Shown here piece by piece: positions 33,831 through 42,314 of a stretch of DNA of 64,000 bases. A program made the position numbers and the translations under genes. Each line of letters opens with the position of its first letter. Position 1 is the stretch's first letter. The notes under the pieces are model-generated. The model did no database searches. It was not told the DNA's origin and worked only from the letters and a program-made list of their open reading frames with translations. The stretch is from Verrucomicrobiia bacterium (GTDB taxonomy: Bacteria > Verrucomicrobiota > Verrucomicrobiia > Verrucomicrobiales > DEV007): NCBI GenBank assembly GCA_030427505.1, contig JAUICH010000008.1:124001-188000 (forward strand), written 5' to 3'.

Positions 33831-34640
33831 ATGACTATCGATCTCAATCAGCAAGCCTGTGGCGAACCCCAGGGACACGAGTTGACCATCCGTGGATTGT
33901 CCGTGCGTTATGGAACGAACCTGGCGCTGGAGGACGTGCACCTTACCCTCCGCTGCGGGCGCTGCGCGGGGCTGATTGGTCCCAATGGAGCGGGAAAGAG
34001 TACCTTGATGAAGTCTCTCTCAGGGTTGGTCAAACCCATTGCGGGTCAGATTTCGTGGCGCGAGACTACATTGGGTAGAGGCAGTTCCGAGATTGCTTAC
34101 CTGGCCCAGCGGGAAGAGGTGGACTGGAATTTTCCCCTCACGGTACGCGGCTTGGTCGAGATGGGGCGCTACCCGCACCTCGGCTGGTGGCGTGCCTACC
34201 GGAAGCGCGACGCCGAAGTGGTGGATGCCGCGCTGGAAGCCATGCGCCTGAGCGACTTGGCGGGCCGCCAGATCTGCGCTTTGTCTGGCGGACAACAGCA
34301 GCGAGCTTTCCTCGCTCGCGCCTTGGCGCAGGAGGCGCACATCCTTCTCCTGGACGAACCCTTTACCGGCCTGGACGAGCCCGCGCAGGAATTGCTCTCC
34401 GAACTCCTGAACCAACTGGCCGCCGAGGGCCGTCTGGTCATTGCCTCACATCACGACCTCGACTCCGTGCCCACTATTTTTGATGAAGTGGTACTACTGA
34501 ACCGCCGCGTGGTGGCGGCGGGTCCGGTGGATCAGATCTACACGCCGGAAAACTTGAGCCGTTGCTTTCAGAGCGAGGCAAAACGTCTTTCAACTTCTAA
34601 AGTGGAGGGTGAGTCTGCAAGCCCTTCCTTTGCCGCATAA
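33831..34640 (+). CDS. znuC: Zinc ABC transporter ATP-binding protein
   Basis: A 269-residue ATPase. Walker A is GPNGAGKST, Q-loop region LAQREEVDWNFPLTVRGLVEMGRYPHLGWW, signature LSGGQQQR, Walker B ILLLDEPFTGLD, switch SHHDLD. It closely parallels the ATPase at 26740, suggesting the two importers arose by duplication or are sister families. It pairs with the permease 38 bases downstream. Its place after znuA and the unknown protein points to zinc. Confidence 0.9.
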   Translation: MTIDLNQQACGEPQGHELTIRGLSVRYGTNLALEDVHLTLRCGRCAGLIGPNGAGKSTLMKSLSGLVKPIAGQISWRETTLGRGSSEIAYLAQREEVDWNFPLTVRGLVEMGRYPHLGWWRAYRKRDAEVVDAALEAMRLSDLAGRQICALSGGQQQRAFLARALAQEAHILLLDEPFTGLDEPAQELLSELLNQLAAEGRLVIASHHDLDSVPTIFDEVVLLNRRVVAAGPVDQIYTPENLSRCFQSEAKRLSTSKVEGESASPSFAA

Positions 34641-34678
34641 CCTGTTAGTCAGGATTCAACCCGCTTCCGTTTTCGACC

Positions 34679-35557
34679 ATGGACTGGCTCCTCGAACCCA
34701 TACAGATTCCCCACATGCAGCGTGCCCTTCTGGTAGGCCTGCTGGCGGGTTTTGCCAATGGCTACGTCAGCGCCTTTGTGGTGCTGAAGAAGTCTGCCCT
34801 TATGGTTGGCTCCCTGTCACATAGCCTGCTGCCTGGCATCGCCATCGGAGTGCTGGTGGCGGGTCTGACGCCGGCCAGTGCTTTCATTGGCGCGCTGGTG
34901 GCGGGCCTGATCGTGGGTCTTGGTTCGTTGCTGCTATCGCGCGCGTCCCGCCTGGGGCACGAGACCGCTCTCGCCATTCTCTACACCTGCGCTTTTGCCG
35001 CTGGTGTGCTGCTCCTGAGCCGGGTGGGGGACAATGTGGACTTGAACCAGTATCTCTTGGGGAACATCCTTTTCGCTTCCGATGCGGACGTCGTGACCGT
35101 CTTCTGGGTCAGCGCCATCGCCATCACCGCCCTGACCGCCCTGCGCCGGCCCATCATCGTCAGCTTGTTCGAGCCCTCCGCCGCACAGGCCCTGGGGATC
35201 CCGGTCCGCTGGCTGAACCTCTTGCTCTTTGGACTGCTCATCTTGGTCCTCATTTCCACTCTTCAGGCCGTCGGCTGCATTCTGGCCATCGGCCTCATGG
35301 TCACGCCCGCCGCCACGGTCTATCTGCTGACGGACAACACGAACGCGCTTTTCTGGGGAGGAGGTCTGCTCGGCGCGGTGGGTTCCGTCACCGCGTTGCT
35401 GGTGGCCCATCATTTCAATCTCGGCCCCAGTACGTCCATCGTGCTGACGTTGGGGATCTTCTTTGCCTTGGCCTACGTGTTGAGTCCGAAGTATGGCCTG
35501 GCCCGGCATTTGAGAGGGCGAAGCGCGACGAGCCGGGCGGCGGTTCCCACGCCGTGA
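34679..35557 (+). CDS. znuB: Zinc ABC transporter permease
   Basis: A 292-residue permease with about nine hydrophobic segments, including LKKSALMVGSLSHSLLPGIAIG, the usual coupling region, and ALGIPVRWLNLLLFGLLILVL. Unlike the first importer there is only one permease gene, so it would act as a homodimer. It closes the zinc-type operon. The next gene (DUF72) begins 90 bases later after a separate-looking gap. Confidence 0.9.
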   Translation: MDWLLEPIQIPHMQRALLVGLLAGFANGYVSAFVVLKKSALMVGSLSHSLLPGIAIGVLVAGLTPASAFIGALVAGLIVGLGSLLLSRASRLGHETALAILYTCAFAAGVLLLSRVGDNVDLNQYLLGNILFASDADVVTVFWVSAIAITALTALRRPIIVSLFEPSAAQALGIPVRWLNLLLFGLLILVLISTLQAVGCILAIGLMVTPAATVYLLTDNTNALFWGGGLLGAVGSVTALLVAHHFNLGPSTSIVLTLGIFFALAYVLSPKYGLARHLRGRSATSRAAVPTP

Positions 35558-35647
35558 CGCGCCACGCGGTGGTTTTGTCAGGAACCTTTCCCGAACTCGC
35601 TGCAAACAAGAGCTTCCCGAAATCGTAGGATTTCTGTAGGGAAGCTC

Positions 35648-36604
35648 ATGCTTTTTCAGCGCGATGCCATGGCGGAACAGCTGTGGGGCCTGGCCAACGG
35701 CCATGGCTTCTACGCTGGCACCAGCTCCTGGAAGTACCCGGGCTGGTGCGGCACGCTATATGACGAGGAGTTGTATCTCTACAATCACAAGTTCTCCAAG
35801 GGCCAGTTCGAGCGGAACTGCCTGGTGGAATACGCCAAGGTGTTTCCCACCGTCTGCGTGGATGCCACCTATTACCGTTTCCCTAAGCAGGAATACTTTG
35901 AGGAACTGGCCGCCCAGGTGCCGGATGGCTTTCGCTTCTCTTTCAAGGTGCCGGACGATATTACCATCAAAACCTATCCGAACGCCGGGACCTTTGGGGG
36001 CAAAGCCGGGCAGGGGAATCCTGACTTCCTGGATTACCGCATCTTGAAGCACGTCTTCCTCCGCCGGCTGGAGGCCATCCGTCCTAAAGTCGGCCTGCTC
36101 ATTTTCGAGTTTTCGCACTTCCACGCCGAGGACTTCGCGCATGGCCGGGACTTCGTGGATGCCCTGGACGGGTTCTTTACGGACCTGCCCAAAGACTGGC
36201 AGTACGCCGTGGAAGTGCGGAACCGGAACCTTCTGCACCCGGACTACTTCGCCATGCTGCGGCGGCATGGGGTGGCGCATCTCTACAACCAGTGGACCCA
36301 CATGCCACCCGTGCTGGAACAGATGGCCGTGCACCCGCTGAACGACAACCCCTTCATCGCCGCCCGCTTCCTGCTGACTCCCGGTCACACCCAGGCCTGG
36401 ACGGAAGAGCGCTTCTCGCCCTATCACCAGATCCACGAGTTGGATGCGGACGCGCGAAAGGCCATGATCGAGATGTTTGCCAAAGCCGGACGCAAAGCGT
36501 TACCGAATGGCCAGCCTTCGTATCTCTTTGTCGGGAACCATCTGGAGGGCAATGCGTTGCACACGCTTTCGGACGTGATGGGCGCGTCAGGTCTGTGGGG
36601 ATAA
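35648..36604 (+). CDS. DUF72 family protein
   Basis: A 318-residue TIM-barrel-like DUF72 protein. The family signature is clear: YAGTSSWKYPGWCGTLY near the N-terminus, FPTVCVDATYYRFP, FRFSFKVPDDIT, KVGLLIFEFSHF, and AVEVRNRNLLHPDYF. The family is widespread, and its reaction is unknown; structures suggest a phosphate-binding or nuclease-like barrel. ATG 35669 would shorten the N-terminus by seven residues. It is not obviously linked to the metal operons. Confidence 0.9.
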   Translation: MLFQRDAMAEQLWGLANGHGFYAGTSSWKYPGWCGTLYDEELYLYNHKFSKGQFERNCLVEYAKVFPTVCVDATYYRFPKQEYFEELAAQVPDGFRFSFKVPDDITIKTYPNAGTFGGKAGQGNPDFLDYRILKHVFLRRLEAIRPKVGLLIFEFSHFHAEDFAHGRDFVDALDGFFTDLPKDWQYAVEVRNRNLLHPDYFAMLRRHGVAHLYNQWTHMPPVLEQMAVHPLNDNPFIAARFLLTPGHTQAWTEERFSPYHQIHELDADARKAMIEMFAKAGRKALPNGQPSYLFVGNHLEGNALHTLSDVMGASGLWG

Positions 36605-36640
36605 ACCAACACCAGGCCGGAAATATTGCGACGCGGAAAG

Positions 36641-36668
36641 GTGGAACGCGACCTCCGGGCGCGTTCAC
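36641..36668. repeat. Intergenic hairpin between convergent genes
   Basis: GTGGAACGCG (36641-36650) and CGCGTTCAC (36660-36668) pair with one bulged base. It lies in the 214-base gap between the DUF72 gene and the convergent sulfatase gene. A second small hairpin, AGGTC-GAG-GACCT, is near 36784. These may be terminators or members of an interspersed repeat family. No gene is seen in the gap. Confidence 0.45.
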
Positions 36669-36818
36669 GAGTGGCCAGAAGGGGAGCTTGTCAGGCGGGT
36701 AGGGAGACCCAGTGATGGGGCAGTTTGGGTAGCCGTACGCGCCGCTCATTTTAGTGCGCCCGGCTCGCGAGTTCCTCGCCCGGAGGTCGAGGACCTTCGC
36801 AGCGTATGCCCCTCCAGG

Positions 36819-38189
36819 TTATTCGGTGAATCCTTTATCCCATTCGGAGAAAGCCTCCGCCAATTCCTTGACCTTCTCAGGATGCTCACCGGAGCGGTCT
36901 TTGGATTCAGAAACGTCCTCGGCCAAGTTGAAAAGCTGCCAGGAATCTTCTGGTTGGGTGCGAACAATCTTCCAATCCCCTTTACGGAGAGCGGCGTGAT
37001 TCTTGTAAGTGAAGAGCAGGGTGTCGTGAGGGGATTGGTTCGTCTCTCCGGTCAAAACGGGCAGCGGGTTCTTGCCGTCCATGACCCGGTCTTCCGGCAT
37101 CTTCGTTCCGGCCAATGTGGCACAGGCTGCGAGCAAGTCGGGCGACCAGAGCGGCGCGCTGACCTTGGCGCCGGCGGGAATCTGGCCGGGCCAGCGGGCG
37201 AGAGCCGCCACGCGGATACCGCCTTCCCAGCAGGTGACGCCGCCGTCTCGGAGCGGAGCGTTGGTGGAGACCTCCAGGCCCCGGCCCGGCAGCATGAAAG
37301 CGCCATTGTCCGACATGAAAAACAGGAAGGTGTTGTCGGCCTGGCCGGTCTCGTCCAGCGCCTGAAGCACCCGGCCGATGGCGTCGTCCAGAGCGGTAAC
37401 CACGGCGCGATACCGCTCCACCTCATCCCTGGTGCCGGGGTCGCAGCCATAGCGTTCGAAGGCTTCCACCGGCGCCTGCCAGATGACGGGTTGGCCGAGC
37501 GCTTTGTTTTTGGCGTTCGGAAAGTGAGGAGCGTTGAAGGGCAGGTAGCAGAGCCAGGGCTGGCCTTCGTGTTTCCGAATGAAGGTCGCCGCCGCGTCCG
37601 CGAAGAGATCGGTGGAGTAGCCATTCAGGTAGGCTTCCTCCGTTCCGCGGTAGAGGTCATGATGTCCGCCGTAGATGTGGGTGTAGTAGTCGATGTTTCC
37701 GGAAACATTCCCCAGGAACTCGTCAAAGCCGCGCTCCGTGGGCCGGTAGCCAGGCGCAAAGCCCACGTTCCATTTGCCGAAACAGGCCGTGGTATACCCG
37801 GCGGGTTTGACGGCTTGGGAGATTAGGATCTCCTTTTTGTTTAACATCGGCCCGTAGTTTTCTTCCACGCCAACGAGCTGATGTTGTAGACCGTGGTGCT
37901 GGGGAATGCGGCCCGTCAGCAGGCAGGCCCGCGAAACCGTGCAGGTAGGCGAGGCGGTGTAGAAATCCGTGAGCACCGTGCCTTCCGCCGCCAGGCGTTC
38001 CAAGTTTGGCGCCAGGATGGGGGAGTCCGGGTTGTAGATCTTCAGATCGCCATAGCCAAGGTTATCCGCCGTGATGATGAGGATGTTAGGCTTGGCTGAG
38101 GCGGATAGGGTAGTCGCCAGGAGAGCTGAGATTGTCAGCAATGGGAGAATTGGGAAGAGAAGGAACCGTTGAAACTTCCAAGGAAACAT
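36819..38189 (-). CDS. Sulfatase-family protein with altered active-site residues
   Basis: A 456-residue exported protein of the S1 sulfatase fold; the signal ends near LSASAKPN. The fold is clear (TADNLGYGDLKIY, SRACLLTGR, NAPHFP, FFMSDNGAF). But key residues differ from canonical sulfatases: the formylglycine motif is CTVSR (residues 83-87) rather than CxPxR; Asp-Asp of the metal site is Asp42-Asn43; the Lys-x-His pair is Lys139-Trp-Asn141 (GKWNVG instead of GKWHLG). The retained Cys83, Lys139, His222 and Asp294-Asn295 leave activity possible. It may be a divergent sulfatase, a related hydrolase, or inactive. It lies beside a CehA-type gene. Confidence 0.88.
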   Translation of the reverse strand: MFPWKFQRFLLFPILPLLTISALLATTLSASAKPNILIITADNLGYGDLKIYNPDSPILAPNLERLAAEGTVLTDFYTASPTCTVSRACLLTGRIPQHHGLQHQLVGVEENYGPMLNKKEILISQAVKPAGYTTACFGKWNVGFAPGYRPTERGFDEFLGNVSGNIDYYTHIYGGHHDLYRGTEEAYLNGYSTDLFADAAATFIRKHEGQPWLCYLPFNAPHFPNAKNKALGQPVIWQAPVEAFERYGCDPGTRDEVERYRAVVTALDDAIGRVLQALDETGQADNTFLFFMSDNGAFMLPGRGLEVSTNAPLRDGGVTCWEGGIRVAALARWPGQIPAGAKVSAPLWSPDLLAACATLAGTKMPEDRVMDGKNPLPVLTGETNQSPHDTLLFTYKNHAALRKGDWKIVRTQPEDSWQLFNLAEDVSESKDRSGEHPEKVKELAEAFSEWDKGFTE

Positions 38190-38240
38190 CGTCTTTCAAA
38201 AGTAGTGATGACTTTGTTGGGGAAAGCGGGGGTGGGCTGA

Positions 38241-40568
38241 TCAATTAGCCGCTTTTGCCAGGCCGGGTTTTGCCGCTCCCAAGTCATCCACGCTTTCTTC
38301 GAAGATCTTTTCGTAGCTTTCCCTGGCGTGAGCATAGGCAGCCTTGGCGTCTTCCATTTCGGATGGATCGATCATCGCTTCTTTCTGGCTCCAGCATTGC
38401 TCGACGGACTTCAGGCACCATTCAGCGCTTCGTTTGCTGGCGCGGATGGGCTGATCTCCAATCAGGACAAAGACCGGGTTTGTATGGCTGCTGGGCAGAA
38501 TACGCATCGCCACCCAGGAACTGTGATCGATCTGTACGCCGTCGAAGGAGATGTCCTGGAGAGTTCCATCCGCTTCGATGACTTTCTCCGCGACCGGGTA
38601 GCCATTCACGATCAGTTCCACTTTCACGTCGCGGGTGCCGGGCAGCCGGGCGCGTTCGATGTGCCAGTACGGTTTTTGGACGTAGGGTTGCGCGGCGATG
38701 TCCGGCTTGTCGCGCTGAAGCCGGCCGTGTGGGGTATTGGACAAGGCTTCCGGATCTTCATGGAGCAGCGCTGCTACCTTGGCGGTGACGTTGACCGGGC
38801 CGGGTTCGCTCAGTTTCACCTCGCTACGACCCGCGCCCATCACCACGTCGTTTACTTTGAAATCGATGAGGTGACTGCGCCCGTCTGACACGTAGCCTTT
38901 CCCGGTGGAAATGCCCTCACACCAGTCATCGTAGTCCAACTCACCCGCCAGACGGATGTAGCTGCGGCCCAGGCCCACGCGCTCGCCGTAGATACAAGGG
39001 AAATCCGTCTCGCCACTGATGCGGGTACGGTAGCCGCAGTTCAGGGTGTGGTACCAGATATTCAGTTCCCACACGTAGGGCGTGTCCACCATGCTGAGAA
39101 AGTCAACCGCTGGCACCGGCGATCCGTCAGGTCCGGGGACCTTGTGGGTCAGGTCCACAATGTATTCATTCGCGCCAATGCCGTCATAAGGGGGGATCTC
39201 GTAGTTGGGAAGGTCGTCCGACTTCACCGCCAGACCCCATCCGCTGTGGGCCGGACCGCAGACCGCGCCTTGCTGTTGCGCCCATTTCAGCGTGTTCAGG
39301 CAGAGCGTGGGCCAGTGGTCTGAGGAATCGCCGCCTGGGTAGATCTGATCGCGCAACCGGAGCAGGCAAAGGTGCCCGGAACGATGCGAACCGAAGCCAG
39401 AAACCTCTACGTCATAACGGAGGAGGTAGGGATACTTCGAGGCGTCGCTGATGGCTCCCGTGAAGAACTGCTTCTGGTAGTCAAAGCACGGACCCCAAGT
39501 CAGGTTCGCGCCAATCTTGAGATCTTCCCCCCGGCAGTGCAGGGCCATGTCCGGAGCGTGTACGCCTTCGGTGGGATTCTCGTAGTGTTTGCAACCCGCC
39601 GCGTGAATGTGGTGATCGCCCGACCAGTAGCCAAAGTCCGAGGGGTCGATCCAGCGCTTCAACTCGAACCGCGCCGTCACCGGCTCGTTTCCCACCGTCA
39701 CTTCCTGCTGCCGCGGCAGATATTCCGGCCCTCGGGTGCAGTAGATGACGTACTTCCCAGCAGGCAGGGGAAGGCTTTGGCCATGGTCGCGATACACCTG
39801 CGGATGGAAGCGGAAGTCCGGCGCGATGCGGTTCACCTGGCTGGGATAGGAAACGCCTTTTTCGTCTCGGATTTCAAAGCACGCCGTGGTGGGTTCTCCG
39901 CCTTCGTCAACGACTTCCAGTGTCAGCGGCATGGTGGGAGTAGCGTCGAAATTTACCAACAGGTCGCTACGGAAACCCAGGTCCTGGGAGCCCTGACCGA
40001 CATCGAAGCTCAACACCGCAGAGACCTTGCCGGGGTGAGACGTTCTCAGGGCCAGGATGCGATACTCCAATGGCGCGCCGCTGAGCCCTTCGTTCAGGGG
40101 CCGGTCCACGAAAAACGCCGCTTCCACCTCTTCCTGTTCGGAAGAGATTCCCAGCGGCGCGGTCACTCCCGCTTCGTTGCGCACCTTCACGAGGTGCGCC
40201 GTCCAGTCGCCGGCCACCAACTGCGCCGCGGCTGGACCGCGTTCCACGCTGACGCGCGACTCGGGACTGATCTGCACCGCCATCAGGCAATGGGGATCGA
40301 GCACCGATTGAATCAGTTGGAGCTTATCTTCCTGAGTCGTCCCGTCCGCCAGCTCGAACAGCGTCTTGGTTTCTTCCGGCGGCAGGGGCCGTCCGATGTA
40401 GTCCAGCGCCTGGAGCAGGCGATTCAGGTTGACGCGGATGGGTTGCAGTGGTTCACCGTGCACCCGGGGCAGGGCATCCTGTCCTGGTGCTGGAGAAACG
40501 TGAAAAAGGCAAAGGCAGAGCGCGCCGAGCACCGCGCCCCCAGCCCGACGAAAGCGGAGAGTGTTCAT
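38241..40568 (-). CDS. CehA/McbA family metallohydrolase (PHP-like), secreted
   Basis: A 775-residue exported protein; the signal peptide ends near PAPGQDALP. The middle part (about residues 310-600) is a PHP-type metal hydrolase, starting with FGYWSGDHHIHAAG at about residue 312, the first metal site, and continuing through VDFLSMVDTPYVWELNIWYH and GETDFPCIYG. The CehA/McbA family hydrolyses esters and carbamates in known members, using metal. The N-terminal 300 residues are beta-rich domains that may bind the substrate. It lies beside the sulfatase and ceramidase-like genes, so a polymer or lipid substrate is plausible but unproven. Confidence 0.83.
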   Translation of the reverse strand: MNTLRFRRAGGAVLGALCLCLFHVSPAPGQDALPRVHGEPLQPIRVNLNRLLQALDYIGRPLPPEETKTLFELADGTTQEDKLQLIQSVLDPHCLMAVQISPESRVSVERGPAAAQLVAGDWTAHLVKVRNEAGVTAPLGISSEQEEVEAAFFVDRPLNEGLSGAPLEYRILALRTSHPGKVSAVLSFDVGQGSQDLGFRSDLLVNFDATPTMPLTLEVVDEGGEPTTACFEIRDEKGVSYPSQVNRIAPDFRFHPQVYRDHGQSLPLPAGKYVIYCTRGPEYLPRQQEVTVGNEPVTARFELKRWIDPSDFGYWSGDHHIHAAGCKHYENPTEGVHAPDMALHCRGEDLKIGANLTWGPCFDYQKQFFTGAISDASKYPYLLRYDVEVSGFGSHRSGHLCLLRLRDQIYPGGDSSDHWPTLCLNTLKWAQQQGAVCGPAHSGWGLAVKSDDLPNYEIPPYDGIGANEYIVDLTHKVPGPDGSPVPAVDFLSMVDTPYVWELNIWYHTLNCGYRTRISGETDFPCIYGERVGLGRSYIRLAGELDYDDWCEGISTGKGYVSDGRSHLIDFKVNDVVMGAGRSEVKLSEPGPVNVTAKVAALLHEDPEALSNTPHGRLQRDKPDIAAQPYVQKPYWHIERARLPGTRDVKVELIVNGYPVAEKVIEADGTLQDISFDGVQIDHSSWVAMRILPSSHTNPVFVLIGDQPIRASKRSAEWCLKSVEQCWSQKEAMIDPSEMEDAKAAYAHARESYEKIFEESVDDLGAAKPGLAKAAN

Positions 40569-40640
40569 CTTCGGGGATTTGAGTGAAGAGGTTTTGAAAA
40601 CCCCTTCAGTCTTTCAAGATTCCCCGCGGCCGTCGAGCTT

Positions 40641-42125
40641 CTACGAGCCCTTCTTCACCTCCGCCATCATCTCCTTGAAGGCCTTTACGATCTTCACAGA
40701 AGCGTCTTTTTCCAGGTAGCTCGACCGCGCCCGCCACGTCTCGTAGCCGCCCCATTCATGCTGCTGGGGTGTGGGCAGGTAACCGTTGTAGCCGTTGGCC
40801 AGCTCGATAGTGAAGGTGGTTCCGAAGGGGCTCGACTCGCGCAGCTCCAGGCCCGTTTCCACGAAGGTCTCGCAGGGGAGGGTATTGATGCACAGGTCGC
40901 CGATCCGGATAGTCATGAGCTTCACCGGCACGGTGTCCGGGTAGTCTTTCATGAACAGCGTTTCCCGGGCATAGATCGCTTCCCGCGCGGAAAGTTGCCC
41001 GTTAGCCAGCTTTTCGGTGCTGTTCAGGATTTCATCCGCCCGGGTGACTTCCTCCGCGGTGGGCTTGCGCACACCCAGGCTCAGTTCCCGCGTTACCACC
41101 TCCACTGGCGCGTCTTTCTGATACTCGATGGTTTCGAAAGCGCCGCGCGCGGTATGGGCAATGGCCCGTGCCACAATCTGCATTTGTTCGCCAGGCGCGC
41201 GCCGGTAGCCGCTTTCTCGCGAGTAGTCGATGTTGTTGATATCCCCGCTGGTTCCGTTCGACATCACCGCGACGAAATCCGGATTCCCCGGCGCCACCTT
41301 TTCGGCCATGATGTCCGCGAAGCGCGCGAAGTAGTCGCCTGAAAGCTGGGCCTTCCCTGTCGAGTTCAGCGGCGGACTGCCGACGTAGTGCAGGCAGTAG
41401 TTGGAAAGCAGGGCGACCGGCTGTCCGGTTTCGACCGATCGGAAGGCCAGCACCGGTACGCTGGGGTCCGTCGGGCCGGCGGGTTCGGACGCCTTTCCGC
41501 CGCCCCGGTTGTAGCCTGGATTCATCCGTACTTTGTCACCCATGGAGCCGAAGGGATTTTCGTAGGGCTCCGTGACGAACCACCGACGGTTGAAGGCCTG
41601 AGCGCTGTTCTCGCCCACGGCCCAGCCCACTTCGCAGGGCTGAAGCTTGGCCACCGCGTCCGCGATGCTCTCCGCGATTTTATCTGGCAGCCACTTTTGG
41701 TAGGGCTCGCTTACGCTGGATTGAAACACCGGCGTCACCGTGGGAGCCGAGTGGCAGTGTGTGGCGGAGATCATCATTTGGTCCGCCGGGATGCCTGTCT
41801 TTTCACTGGCCAGTTGTTTCGCCGCGTCGACTACTTCCCGCAGCAGCACGCAGGAATCCACCACGGTGAACGTCACCGTCGTATCCGCGTCCGCCACCGC
41901 GATGGTCCGGGCGTGGATGCGCTCTTCCGTCAGTTCGACGAAACGCTCCGACATCGATCCATTGACCGAAATGGGGAAGTGCTCCGGTAGCGGCGTGATG
42001 TCCGTGACTATTCCCCCGGCTTTCAGGCCCGCCCACGAAACCGGCGCGACAGACAAAATCAAAACGGACAACAAACGCAGGGTGGCAAGCTTGAAGGCCG
42101 GAACTCGAAAGTTAGGAGGATTCAT
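40641..42125 (-). CDS. Neutral/alkaline ceramidase N-terminal domain protein, secreted
   Basis: A 494-residue exported protein; the signal ends near VSWAGLKAG. It carries the neutral ceramidase N-terminal domain: AGGIVTDITP at the start, then ISATHCHSAPTVTP, a zinc site usually THTHS-like, and SNGTSGDINNIDYSRE with FARFADIMAEKV. The C-terminal Ig-like ceramidase domain is not obvious, as is common in the short homologues of PVC bacteria, which may hydrolyse other amides or esters. It ends 72 bases before the CehA gene starts and is probably co-transcribed with it. Confidence 0.85.
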   Translation of the reverse strand: MNPPNFRVPAFKLATLRLLSVLILSVAPVSWAGLKAGGIVTDITPLPEHFPISVNGSMSERFVELTEERIHARTIAVADADTTVTFTVVDSCVLLREVVDAAKQLASEKTGIPADQMMISATHCHSAPTVTPVFQSSVSEPYQKWLPDKIAESIADAVAKLQPCEVGWAVGENSAQAFNRRWFVTEPYENPFGSMGDKVRMNPGYNRGGGKASEPAGPTDPSVPVLAFRSVETGQPVALLSNYCLHYVGSPPLNSTGKAQLSGDYFARFADIMAEKVAPGNPDFVAVMSNGTSGDINNIDYSRESGYRRAPGEQMQIVARAIAHTARGAFETIEYQKDAPVEVVTRELSLGVRKPTAEEVTRADEILNSTEKLANGQLSAREAIYARETLFMKDYPDTVPVKLMTIRIGDLCINTLPCETFVETGLELRESSPFGTTFTIELANGYNGYLPTPQQHEWGGYETWRARSSYLEKDASVKIVKAFKEMMAEVKKGS

Positions 42126-42134
42126 GGGTTTTTT

Positions 42135-42201
42135 GACTGGGGTTTGTGGTGTATCTCTGACCTTCCCGGGCTATACCCGGTTCAAATTGGGAAGACCAGT
42201 C
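42135..42201. other. Structured intergenic region upstream of two divergent genes
   Basis: GACTGG (42135-42140) pairs with CCAGTC (42196-42201), enclosing CTTCCC (42162-42167) with GGGAAG (42189-42194), and an inner CCGGG-CTATA-CCCGG hairpin. The structure is equal on both strands. It could be a leader of the ceramidase-like gene, whose ATG is 10 bases away, or part of the DUF1028 promoter region. It did not match a riboswitch or tRNA I know. Confidence 0.4.
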
Positions 42202-42314
42202 CATGGGGACTCAGGCCGGAGGCCGTCCGGGATGAATACAGAAGCGGCGAATCCGTCTCACCAAGAACACAAAGGGTTCACACTCAGCGAATTTTACGTA
42301 TATTAGATAAGATC

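Noticed and set aside
42171-42200. Possible tRNA T-arm (GGTTCAAAT) near 42179
   Set aside because: The flanking bases do not form a T-stem and no acceptor, D or anticodon arms can be drawn; the segment fits a simple nested hairpin instead.
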